Source: Mycolicibacterium porcinum
Lineage (GTDB): Bacteria; Actinomycetota; Actinomycetes; Mycobacteriales; Mycobacteriaceae
Direction: 5' to 3'
Length of the DNA stretch: 31,494 nt
NCBI GenBank assembly: GCA_001942045.1
Contig: MSTD01000058.1
Coordinates: 1-31,494 of the forward strand
The first letter of the stretch is position 1. Each line of letters begins with the position of its first letter. The translations under genes were made by a program, and so were the position numbers. Under the pieces are notes generated by a model. The model was given only the letters and a program-made list of their open reading frames with translations, was not told the DNA's origin and did not search any database. Positions 1 through 7,254 of this stretch are shown one piece after another.

Positions 1-526
1 GGAATGGGGTACGAGTCCCGCGTGGGGGTGGGACAGCGGCCATTTGGGTTGCCGCATCGGCGGCAACCTTCTCGTCCGGGAACCGAGTGACCATCACCGT
101 CATGGCGCGTGTGGTGCCGAATCGCTGTGCGGCGAAGCCGGCGACATAGTTGTGAGACTCCAGAATCTTCTTGGTATCCGAGACCACGAATCCGTCGATG
201 AGCCCGGCTGTCGGCAGCGGAAGGGCGGTCCCGAGACCGTTGAGGCTGCCCTGGGTCGTCATGCTCTTGTCGACGTCGCTGGGCAACACCACGTACTCGG
301 CCATTCGTTGTGACTCCACAACATGTCCACGACTTCCGGCGGCTCCCATGGGATCCAGGGGTTTGGTCGGATAGTTGCCAGGGTCAAGGAGGGCCACAAT
401 GACCCCGTCACCGTTCGCTGTAAAGGCCGGATCGCTGACTGCGTGCCCGTCCTGTACCGACGTACAGCCGGAGACCGCCATTACCGACGATGCCAAAGCC
501 ATCGCGATGCCACCGGCTTTCCGCAC
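1..526 (-). CDS. DUF7373-type mycobacterial lipoprotein (C-terminus cut by window edge)
   Basis: The minus-strand frame is open from a GTG at 526 to the window edge, so the 3' end is missing. A GGAGG Shine-Dalgarno six bases before the GTG decides this start. Residues 1-21 form a lipoprotein signal: RK near the N-terminus, a hydrophobic run, then a VSGC lipobox with Cys21, predicting a lipid-anchored envelope protein. The mature part carries LDPGNYPTKP, then ESQRMAEYVVLP and later FVVSDTKK and YVAGFAAQRF, which I recognise as the pattern of the DUF7373 lipoproteins common in Mycobacteriaceae. Function is unknown for the family. Family assignment is from memory of the pattern, not a search. 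Confidence 0.75.
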   Translation of the reverse strand, partial: MRKAGGIAMALASSVMAVSGCTSVQDGHAVSDPAFTANGDGVIVALLDPGNYPTKPLDPMGAAGSRGHVVESQRMAEYVVLPSDVDKSMTTQGSLNGLGTALPLPTAGLIDGFVVSDTKKILESHNYVAGFAAQRFGTTRAMTVMVTRFPDEKVAADAATQMAAVPPPRGTRTPF

Positions 527-805
527 CGCCCACCTCCGCACCCACGCCACCGATTCGTCGCCAGTATCGCAGAGAAATCTGCCCTGCTGACGCAACAACC
601 TCTCGCCGGCCCAACCTGTCGGACTGCTCGTCCCGTGCGCATTCATGTCTGGAATTGACATGAATGAGCTATGAGTTTTCTTTGAGGCTAGTTATGCGTC
701 GCATATGAGTTCCTGGCCAAAAAATAAAACCTGACTAGGCTCGATACAAAGTCGTTTGCATGGAAATATTCCGTGCGCGGAGTGGATATCGGAAAGGGAA
801 TTGAA

Positions 806-1129
806 TTGTCGAGCGGCAGGATCGTAGGGAACGTTGTCGTTGCCTCAGCTGCGGCCGTATTGGCATTGTGCTCGCCGGCGCCGGCGCCGGCGTCGGCAGC
901 GCCGACGGGGCAGACGTCGGCGGAAGCGACAATCAGCGAGCTCGAGGCCCAAGGATTCCGAGTGATTCTCAACAAAGTCGGTAACGCACCCATGGACCAG
1001 TGCACGGTCACGGCCGTGCGGCAGGGCACCGACGTCAAGCATTCCTGGGTGCAGCGGGGCCCGACCGGCAGGGTGAACAACCTCGTGCGTTATACGACCG
1101 CGTATGTCGATCTGATGTGCAAACGCTGA
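806..1129 (+). CDS. Small secreted protein of mycobacterial type
   Basis: The product is about 107 residues. The preferred start is the TTG at 806 because GGAAAGGG lies eight bases upstream; a GTG at 773 in the same frame is the alternative and would add 11 residues. The N-terminus is a signal peptide: a short positive segment, a hydrophobic run VVVASAAAVLAL, then an Ala/Pro-rich stretch ending near ASAAP, so export and cleavage are likely. The mature part contains TISELEAQGF and a late pair of cysteines, one in DQCTVT and one in DLMCKR at the C-terminus, which could form a disulphide. It resembles the many small exported mycobacterial proteins of unknown function. The open frame before 806 is AT-richer and probably holds the promoter. 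Confidence 0.7.
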   Translation: MSSGRIVGNVVVASAAAVLALCSPAPAPASAAPTGQTSAEATISELEAQGFRVILNKVGNAPMDQCTVTAVRQGTDVKHSWVQRGPTGRVNNLVRYTTAYVDLMCKR

Positions 1130-1252
1130 CTAAATCGCGACAGCTACATCTACCGTGTCAATAGAGACGCAAATGCACATTCACCCAAATTTCGGGCTAG
1201 CAGCAATGTATTTGCCTGGACGGCATGCACGCGAGAAGGCTAGGTTGCAGCC

Positions 1253-1952
1253 GTGCCAACCGAACTCGCAGCACTTGATTCGCTCGCCGCCGAGATCGAG
1301 GTGGTCTGGGGAGTCGGCAGCGTCGGCGCCGAACCGATGCCGCCCGTGGTGATCGCGCGGGCTGGCCGCAATTGGCGTATACACGTCGCACCAACTCTTC
1401 CTGAAGATGCTGGACGCGCGGTGCGGGCGCTGGCGGCCGGACAGCGTCGCCGAGACCCTATTGGACCGGATGGTTCCAGTCCTGGTGCCCGTCACCGGCC
1501 CGCTGCATCGCGAAATCACCTTGAGCTATGACTGTTCCAGGCCCGTCGGTATGGTTGCACCAGCGGGCGTTCGCCTGATCACCGACGTCGATGACGACGC
1601 TCGCCGCTTGCGGATTTCACCGGACTGGGCCACCCAACCTGAGTGGGAACGAATGCTGGACAGCGAGTTCCCTTGGGCCGCAGCAACTGACGGTGATCGG
1701 GTGTTGGCGATCTGCGAGACGGCACGCTGGTCGGTACACGGTGCCGAAGCTGGCGTGTGGACCTTGCCCAGCGCGCGTGGTCGTGGTCTGGCCGCCTGCA
1801 TGGTCGGCGCCTGGGCGGCGCAGTGCGTGGGCCGTGTTCCACGTCTGTACTACAGCACTTCGGTCGACAACGTGTCCTCACAGCGCGTTGCGCAGCGGCT
1901 GGAACTGCCCCGGATCGGAGAACTCTGGTCTCTCACTCCCGACCGCAATTGA
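1253..1952 (+). pseudogene. GNAT-family N-acetyltransferase, split by a frameshift
   Basis: Two overlapping frames together make one GNAT protein. The first, from a GTG at 1253, gives the N-terminal part (PTELAALDSLAAEIEVVWG...). The second runs to 1952 and holds the C-terminal acetyltransferase core, including the acetyl-CoA loop LPSARGRGLAACMV and the following YYSTSVDNVSSQRVAQRL segment, typical of the FR47-like GNAT group. Homologues I know read through both parts as one chain. The frame change falls around 1430-1450, where the first frame gives AVRALAAGQ and the other gives SVAETLLDR. One inserted or deleted base would join them. It could be a real pseudogene or a sequencing error; the intact C-terminal core argues the damage is recent. 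Confidence 0.65.
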
Positions 1953-2022
1953 TCATTCGGACGGGATAGGTACTACCTAATGTGAATCGAGAACTTCGAA
2001 AACCGCTCTGCCACAGCCCTGA

Positions 2023-2355
2023 TCACGGAAAGGGGATAGGGGGAATGGCCGAAGGTAGTTCAATCTGAGGAATATCGGCCGGCAACTCAACTTTCGGCAC
2101 GTCAGCCGGAAGCTGCGCCCGCGGGATGTCGCTCGGCATCTCGATGTTGGGTACCGAGCTGGGCAGCGGTACCGGCGGAACGTCGCTGGGTAACGGGAAC
2201 GGTGGAATGTTCACCGGAACCGGCAGCGTGGTCTCAGCATCATCCGATGCAACCGGTCGGCTGGGATCAGCGCCGCAGGCGGCAACGGCCAGCGCGAGCA
2301 CCACCGACACGAACAGCACACCTCGCCGCCCAGTCTGTCCCGTCCCAATCATCAT
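2023..2355 (-). CDS. Proline-rich lipoprotein built of nonapeptide repeats
   Basis: A 110-residue lipoprotein. The ATG at 2355 is preferred because GAAGGG lies eight bases before it; in-frame ATGs at 2376 and 2421 are alternatives. The signal has RR at residues 10-11, a hydrophobic run and a VAAC lipobox with Cys27. From residue 55 to 108 the chain is six tandem nine-residue units of the form (L/M)P-x-x-(V/I)P-x-x-x, for example LPSDVPPVP and LPADIPQIE; residues 44-54 look like a degenerate unit. Such a chain is probably extended and exposed at the membrane or wall, like a spacer. A decayed copy lies about 2.3 kb away at 4225-4674. I do not know a function. Confidence 0.72.
   Translation of the reverse strand: MMIGTGQTGRRGVLFVSVVLALAVAACGADPSRPVASDDAETTLPVPVNIPPFPLPSDVPPVPLPSSVPNIEMPSDIPRAQLPADVPKVELPADIPQIELPSAIPPIPFP
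2032..2193 (-). repeat. Tandem 27-bp coding repeats (six nonapeptides)
   Basis: Six in-frame copies of a 27-bp unit encode (L/M)P-x-x-(V/I)P-x-x-x. The units are diverged at DNA level but keep the prolines at positions 2 and 6 and a branched residue at position 5. Confidence 0.7.
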
Positions 2356-2506
2356 CCGGCCAACCCTTCGACTCATCGACGAAGCTATCACCGGAAGAAC
2401 ACGGACTCTGATATCGCCCAACTGCCACCGTGATCCACCCGGCCAGCGTCATGACACGGGAAATTTGGTTGCGGTGGGTGGGTCGGGTGGTTTTAGGGTT
2501 GAGGCG

Positions 2507-3622
2507 ATGCTTCCCGTTGTATGGCTTGGTGGTACGGCAGGTGTGGGGAAGTCCACGGTGGGGTGGCAAGTGCGTGCCGATCTCGCCGCAGTGGGCGTCA
2601 CGGCGGCATTTGTCGATTCCGACCAGCTGCGTCTGGCCGCCACCGGCGCGTCCGAAACTGAGCTCATTGCGAAGAGTCTGCGTGCGCTCGATCCTGGCTA
2701 CCGCGACGCCGGTGCCGAACTGGTCGTCATCGCTGGGCTGGCAGATGGCCGAGCACATCTTCGGACGCTGCTTCCGGACGTGGAGCCGGCCGACGTGCTC
2801 GCCTGTCACCTGCACGCCGACGATGCAGCGATCCGCGATCGCATCCGTCGACGAGGATGGCAGGTCGACCTCACCAACAGGGCAATCGAGTACGCCGCCC
2901 GCATCGACCGAGGCTGGGCGGATCTGGGGATCGACACGAGCTCACTGTCGCCACAACACGTTGCAGAGACAGTGAGCCAGGCTGCGCTGGCACACCTACA
3001 ACGAGCCGACCGTCGCGCGAGCCGCCATACGGTGGCGTGCGCTGATGGGCCTACCATGGCCAGCTTGCCGGATCGGGTCCTGCTGGTGGCCGGACCCGGG
3101 GGCGTCGGCACGTCGACCGTCGGGTATCAGATCTACACGCAGCTGGCGACATCCGGTCACCGGGCGGGATACCTCGATCTGCATCAGTTGGGTTTCGTCG
3201 GCGCCGACCCGCGCGGCGATCGGCTTGCGTCTCTCCGGTCGCGCAACGCTCTCGCCGTGGCTGCAACGCTGGCCGAAACCGGCATCGACACTGTCGTCGT
3301 CACGGCGGATTTGATCACGGCAGCAGCGGTGTTCAAGACATCGCATTGGCGTGAGGCACATGTCGCGGTGTTCGAGCTGTATGCGTCTCCGTCAACGATC
3401 GCTGAGCGGATCAGGATGCGGGCACAAGGCCACGCACCACCCATCGCCGGTGATCACCGTCGCGGACTGTCAGGACATGCCCTTGAAGAATCGATCGCTG
3501 CCAGCCTTGCTGAGGCCAGTCAGCATCGGTTCAGAATTACTGGAGCACATCGGATTTCCGCCGACGCAGCTAAGGCTGCGACTACCGCCGCAGCGATAAT
3601 CTCGGCTGCCGGATTGAGCTGA
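2507..3622 (+). CDS. Tandem P-loop NTPase / kinase-like protein with two nucleotide-binding domains
   Basis: A 371-residue protein made of two similar halves. The ATG at 2507 is chosen because AGGG precedes it by eight bases and because Walker A follows at once. Domain 1 (residues about 4-175) starts WLGGTAGVGKST, a canonical Walker A with Lys15, followed by VDSDQLRLA, as in AAA_33-type small-molecule or NMP kinases. Domain 2 (from about residue 184) starts VAGPGGVGTSTVG, where the Walker A lysine is replaced by Thr202, then YLDLHQLGF. Domain 2 is therefore probably a regulatory or degenerate copy. The substrate is not evident. The frame stays open upstream to 2126, but that part is antisense to the repeat lipoprotein and is not counted as coding. 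Confidence 0.78.
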   Translation: MLPVVWLGGTAGVGKSTVGWQVRADLAAVGVTAAFVDSDQLRLAATGASETELIAKSLRALDPGYRDAGAELVVIAGLADGRAHLRTLLPDVEPADVLACHLHADDAAIRDRIRRRGWQVDLTNRAIEYAARIDRGWADLGIDTSSLSPQHVAETVSQAALAHLQRADRRASRHTVACADGPTMASLPDRVLLVAGPGGVGTSTVGYQIYTQLATSGHRAGYLDLHQLGFVGADPRGDRLASLRSRNALAVAATLAETGIDTVVVTADLITAAAVFKTSHWREAHVAVFELYASPSTIAERIRMRAQGHAPPIAGDHRRGLSGHALEESIAASLAEASQHRFRITGAHRISADAAKAATTAAAIISAAGLS

Positions 3623-3775
3623 TCCGCGCCATCGGAGAGGATCGGGAGCCATCGCCCATCAGACCCCAGACGCAGCTACCTCATTCAACCCCGGACTCTC
3701 ATGTCCGAGAAGATAATTCACCCTCATTCGACATCCAGATGTACCTCTCACTGATCAAAGAGGAGTGCTGGCCGA

Positions 3776-4159
3776 TCACTGACGTGGCCCCTGCGCCGGC
3801 CATCCGCCTTGGGCTGCGGCGATCCAGGCCATCGCCTGCTGAACCGCATCCAATACGCTGCGATACCAGACGATTTGGCTGGTCAGCTCAGGTGAAGTCC
3901 GCGGATCGACGTGGCCACTGCGACTTTGAAGTTCAAGGGTGGCGATAATCGCTTCGCACCGCTTTGCCTCTGCCGCAAGCTCATCGTGTGGGACCTGCCA
4001 CAACGGCACGTGCTGCCAGCGAGATCTGAATGCTGCCGACTGCGAGCGCCGGCGTTTGTCTGACCTGCCTTCGACCAGCGGCTTCACCGCAAACACCCAC
4101 ACCATCCCAACGGTGAAGATGACGAGAAATACCACCATTCCTTCCGCTGTGTTCCTCAC
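3776..4159 (-). CDS. Single-pass membrane protein of unknown function
   Basis: A 127-residue protein starting at a GTG at 4159, or at an ATG at 4138 seven codons later. One hydrophobic segment near residues 8-26 (VVFLVIFTVGMVWVFAV) is followed by a basic stretch (RSDKRRRSQ), so the bulk of the chain should lie in the cytoplasm. The remainder is helical in appearance, with EAKRCEAIIATLE and WYRSVLDAVQQAMAWIAAAQ. It is not a family I recognise. It lies between the double P-loop gene and the decayed lipoprotein copy, with no overlap to either. Confidence 0.5.
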   Translation of the reverse strand: MRNTAEGMVVFLVIFTVGMVWVFAVKPLVEGRSDKRRRSQSAAFRSRWQHVPLWQVPHDELAAEAKRCEAIIATLELQSRSGHVDPRTSPELTSQIVWYRSVLDAVQQAMAWIAAAQGGWPAQGPRQ

Positions 4160-4224
4160 AGGACTCGATCCGACTGCTTTGGACCTGGCTGCGCGCGGGC
4201 GATCACGGTGGTCAACATGTTTCC

Positions 4225-4674
4225 TTATTCTGGCGAGGCGACCTGGACCTTGTCATGAAGCAGCATAAGGCCAGCTTTCGCCCACCGATGACGGCAGTTT
4301 TGGAAGCCCGTTCCGTTCAAATCATTCGAATCGACATAGTGCGAAACACCTTCCACCACAGCACAATACGTCACAGTGACGAATTCCTCCCTTTGCTCGC
4401 CAACAGAAGGGGGATGGGAAGGATCGCCGAAGGCAGTTGAATCTGGCGGAGTTGCCGCCGCGGAATCTCGCTCGGCATCGGCACGCCAGGGGGCGCTCAG
4501 CAATGGCGCTGGCGGGAGATCACCACGAAACGGTAACGGTCGAATGTTGGCCGGATTCGGCTACGTTGTCGCAGCGCCATCTGGACGTGGCGGATCGAGT
4601 GGATCGGCTGCGCAACCGACGGTGACCGCCAACGCGGTCGTCAGGCACACGAACAGCGCACCTCGCCGGCGCAT
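4225..4674 (-). pseudogene. Decayed paralogue of the nonapeptide lipoprotein, cut by one in-frame TAG
   Basis: From the ATG at 4674 the frame gives MRRRGALFVCLTTALAVTVG then CAAD, a lipoprotein signal matching GRRGVLFVSVVLALAVAACG of the gene at 2023-2355. At 4561-4563 there is an in-frame TAG, aligned with the residue after the TT before the repeats of the intact copy. The same frame then stays open for 112 codons to 4225, starting PNPANIRPLPFRGDLPPAPL, against VPVNIPPFPLPSDVPPVPL in the intact copy. The regular repeats are lost, and the tail after about 4395 (FVTVTYCAVVEG...) has no counterpart. DNA identity is strongest at 4648-4670 against 2307-2329, and at 4421-4443 against 2044-2067. 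A GGGAGG lies upstream, so the short signal peptide may still be translated. Confidence 0.6.
4367..4381 (+). repeat. 15-bp inverted repeat, left copy
   Basis: TACGTCACAGTGACG is the exact reverse complement of the copy at 4769-4783. The inner 13 bases are themselves a palindrome (CGTCAC-A-GTGACG). It lies inside the C-terminal open frame of the decayed lipoprotein gene. Confidence 0.6.
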
Positions 4675-5257
4675 CCGTACCCGTTCCAACAGCCTCCCAG
4701 TGAAGTCGATCAGGACCGAAACCGCCTGCAGTGCTACAGAATCGACTCACAGGCACCAACGGTAAAACCGTCACTGTGACGTAATGAGACAGCAGTAGCT
4801 GGAAGTGGGCGATGGGCGCTTCGATGACCATCGCCACGACGAGCCGCGGGTTGGACTGCGCATCCGGGCGCCGCGGTCGATCTTCGGCAGCATGACTCCG
4901 TGCAATGTCGCACAACCCGCCGAGTTTCCCTGCGCCGCCATCCTTGTCATTCATGCCCCGCGGGAACGAGTCGGCGGCAAGGCGAGGATAGATACCAAGC
5001 CGGACGCCCCATCGGGAAATCGCCAGATGGACTATGTGCCGATAAGCTACACTATGTCAACTTAGAGCTGCATATTTCATCTGATGAATCACCACCCTCC
5101 TTGCCGCCGCGCCGACGCCCAGCTGAGCGCGATGGAACGGCGGAAGCTCACGACTCTCAAGATTAATGACGAGCTTGCCCTCACACACAGGCTGAGCGGC
5201 ACAGTAACCGCACCAGCGACGCGATCCTGATGCCAGACTTTAGACGAGGAGAATCCA
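4675..5257. other. Stretch without a convincing gene
   Basis: Short frames exist on both strands, for example 4805-5065 (+) and 4520-4954 (-). They lack a good Shine-Dalgarno, have no recognisable motif and overlap each other. Besides the inverted repeat at 4769-4783, I see an AT-richer part at about 5030-5090 that could hold a promoter for the PASTA lipoprotein gene. Confidence 0.4.
4769..4783 (+). repeat. 15-bp inverted repeat, right copy
   Basis: CGTCACTGTGACGTA pairs exactly with 4367-4381 on the other strand. It sits about 95 bases upstream of the start of the decayed lipoprotein gene, so it could be an operator or an end of a small inserted unit. Confidence 0.6.
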
Positions 5258-5632
5258 ATGCCCGTCACCAGCTACATCACAGGGCCAACCCGGCGAATCG
5301 CGGTTGGATCGACTACAGCGCTAATCGTCGCACTCGTGGTCGCCGCATGTTCGTCGACGACCACGCCGGCCCCCACCAGCACGGCTACGAGCACTCTCAC
5401 GCCGGCATCCACTGGCCCTGCACCGACGAGCATCGTGATGCCTGATCTAGTCGGCATGTATTGGAAAGACGCCCAAGCAAAGCTGGATTCACTGGACTGG
5501 ACGGGTGTCATCGACAAAGGGCCTGACATCCCGGCAGGTCCGCAACACTTGAACCGAATTGTCAGCCAAAGTCCGGCGTCTGGTGAGCCCTTGGCCGCAG
5601 ATACCCGAATCACACTCCAGTTCGGTGTCTGA
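5258..5632 (+). CDS. PASTA-domain lipoprotein
   Basis: A 124-residue exported protein. The ATG at 5258 follows GAGGAG by about seven bases. The signal has RR at residues 12-13, a hydrophobic run (TALIVALVVAA) and a lipobox VAAC with Cys31, so it should be lipid-anchored. A Ser/Thr/Pro/Ala-rich linker (residues about 32-60) leads to a single PASTA-like domain: VMPDLVGMYWKDAQAKL, then IVSQSPASGEPL and a terminal strand TRITLQFGV. PASTA domains in serine/threonine kinases and penicillin-binding proteins bind peptidoglycan fragments, so a wall-contacting role is plausible here. It has no kinase or PBP part. Monomeric PASTA lipoproteins are known in mycobacteria. Confidence 0.85.
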   Translation: MPVTSYITGPTRRIAVGSTTALIVALVVAACSSTTTPAPTSTATSTLTPASTGPAPTSIVMPDLVGMYWKDAQAKLDSLDWTGVIDKGPDIPAGPQHLNRIVSQSPASGEPLAADTRITLQFGV

Positions 5633-5773
5633 GATGAGCGTTTCACAGGAGGCCGAGCGGCGTATCTCGCGCTGACGGTGCTGGCCCAGGTCCTAGCTCC
5701 CGCAGTAGCCGAAATGCTCGGATACGACGACAAAGTCACCCCAAACACGCCGCAGAAGCTTCGCGCCAATTGA
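5633..5773 (+). pseudogene. Possible C-terminal remnant of an integrase-like protein
   Basis: Directly after the stop of the PASTA lipoprotein the same frame stays open for 46 codons and contains YLALTVLAQVLAPAVAEMLG followed by YDDK. This resembles the tail of some actinobacterial site-specific recombinase-like proteins, in which a helix ends in an (A)EMLGY-type motif. There is no obvious start codon or ribosome site. The match is from memory and weak. If right, it marks the edge of the defence-like island. Confidence 0.2.
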
Positions 5774-5774
5774 T

Positions 5775-7133
5775 TCACGTGCCGGCCGGCGTGGCCGCCG
5801 TCGGGCGGAATGCGAATGGAATCAGCGCCAGGTGAATCTCCCGTTCGGGGTCACCATCAGCGTGCATCGTGAACTCGTACTGGTCCGCGCCAGCCTGATG
5901 CGCGGGGCTGCGTTTGTGGTTTGGATGCTCCGTGATCTTTGCGATCGCCTTATCGATGACTGCGGTGACGTCTTTGTTGCGGATAAAGAGCAGGATTGCG
6001 GCCTTGGTGTCGCGCCAGACAAGATAGCCGAACAGTTGCTTCAAGGCGTCGTCCATGGTTTTCGGGCCTGACCACACCTTGCACTCGCCGATGAAGATAT
6101 TGCGATCATCGACCCGGATGAGGATGTCAGTCTTGCCTGCGCCATTGAAGAGTTCGCCGCCAGCATCGCCTTCGAACTGCGCGTTCAAGCCGACGAGCAG
6201 TATGTCGCGGATTTCTTCTTCGTCGAGTTTCGCGACGACAGATGGGCTGCGCTCCAACGCGTTTCGCTGGTTACGGAGCACCCGAAGGGCCGACTGGTAG
6301 TCGCCATCTCGCATTGTCGGCTCGGGTTTGAATGCCGCCCGAGCACCGGAAGATCGGGGCGGACGAGACCGCACACTTTTTCGACTGATCGGGGCGGCGT
6401 ACGTGTCGGCGTCCTTTCGGCGGCGAACAGGAAAGCCAATGTCTGCTTGCAGGTTTCGCGTCGCCAACAGCTGCTCGCGACGCCTCTCCACCATGCCCCG
6501 CAACTCGCTGCGGAGTCCTTGGTTGTGCAACTCGATCTGTCGGCGCGACCAGCCAAGATACTGCTGAATGTTCGCGATCTGCGAATCGAACGCACCCTTG
6601 ACCGCGGCCGCATCATTCGACGGATCGTCGATTGCCAGGTGCAACTCCTGGCTCTGCAAGCGCAGTACCTGCGGCGGCATAGTCGTGAACTGGTCCGGGC
6701 GAAGACCAAAGATGTCTTTGTCGCCGTCGAATGGCACCACGAGCACGAATCGAGATACTCGTCGGGTGCGCACCTCGCCCCAGTCCCGGTACTGCAGGTC
6801 AATCTCGGTAGGTTCCAGCATGTAGGCGTCATCGACACGCAGATCAGGGCAATCGACCGAACCCAGTTCGGCGAGCTGTTCGACAGCGTCATCGACGGGC
6901 GTGTTCAGTAGCTCGTCGGCGTCCCAGCTCTGAAGTCGTTGCGCCGTGGCTTGACCCGTCTTCCCGAGAAATTCGGCCAGCGATCCAGCCAGATCGTAGA
7001 GTCTCCCTGTCGAAAACAGCTGAACATAGTCCACCTGTCCGAAGATAGTCTTCAGACCCGACCGGGTACTGGAAGTCGTATAGGCGTCGGAGCTGTCCGG
7101 CAGAATGAACGCTTGGCTGCATTGAAATGCCAT
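5775..7133 (-). CDS. PD-(D/E)XK nuclease-domain protein, putative defence effector
   Basis: A 452-residue protein. Residues 1-125 are a globular segment I do not recognise; about 130-165 include VLVVPFDGDKDIFGLRPDQF; about 180-225 look helical and possibly coiled. The C-terminal third (about 275-440) holds a nuclease signature: GAGKTDILIRV with Asp336, then IFIGECKVWSG with Glu350 and Lys352, followed by QLFGYLVWRD and LLFIRNKD. The D...E-x-K layout is that of PD-(D/E)XK restriction-type endonucleases. No methyltransferase is nearby, so a classical restriction pair is not supported. It lies 121 bases downstream of the HEPN-motif gene on the same strand, and the two are probably co-transcribed. 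DNA cleavage is inferred from the motif only. Confidence 0.75.
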   Translation of the reverse strand: MAFQCSQAFILPDSSDAYTTSSTRSGLKTIFGQVDYVQLFSTGRLYDLAGSLAEFLGKTGQATAQRLQSWDADELLNTPVDDAVEQLAELGSVDCPDLRVDDAYMLEPTEIDLQYRDWGEVRTRRVSRFVLVVPFDGDKDIFGLRPDQFTTMPPQVLRLQSQELHLAIDDPSNDAAAVKGAFDSQIANIQQYLGWSRRQIELHNQGLRSELRGMVERRREQLLATRNLQADIGFPVRRRKDADTYAAPISRKSVRSRPPRSSGARAAFKPEPTMRDGDYQSALRVLRNQRNALERSPSVVAKLDEEEIRDILLVGLNAQFEGDAGGELFNGAGKTDILIRVDDRNIFIGECKVWSGPKTMDDALKQLFGYLVWRDTKAAILLFIRNKDVTAVIDKAIAKITEHPNHKRSPAHQAGADQYEFTMHADGDPEREIHLALIPFAFRPTAATPAGT

Positions 7134-7254
7134 TTCATCTTCGCCGGTCCCACAGGAGGCTCACGCGCCTGACGAGGTCATCGTCAATCTTGGGGAAGCG
7201 ACGCCGAAGCCGACGTCGTCGTGCTGATCCAGGCCCTGCTCGACCAGCCTTCGA

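Noticed and set aside
2126..2506. N-terminal extension of the double P-loop protein frame
   Set aside because: It lies antisense to the repeat lipoprotein and has a Gly/Ser/Thr-rich composition that mirrors the proline repeats; a good start with Shine-Dalgarno exists at 2507.
4805..5065. Plus-strand frame of 86 residues
   Set aside because: No ribosome site, no motif, and overlapping frames of similar quality on both strands.
5272..5778. 168-residue minus-strand frame opposite the PASTA lipoprotein
   Set aside because: The plus-strand gene has a signal peptide, lipobox and PASTA motif; the minus frame has none.
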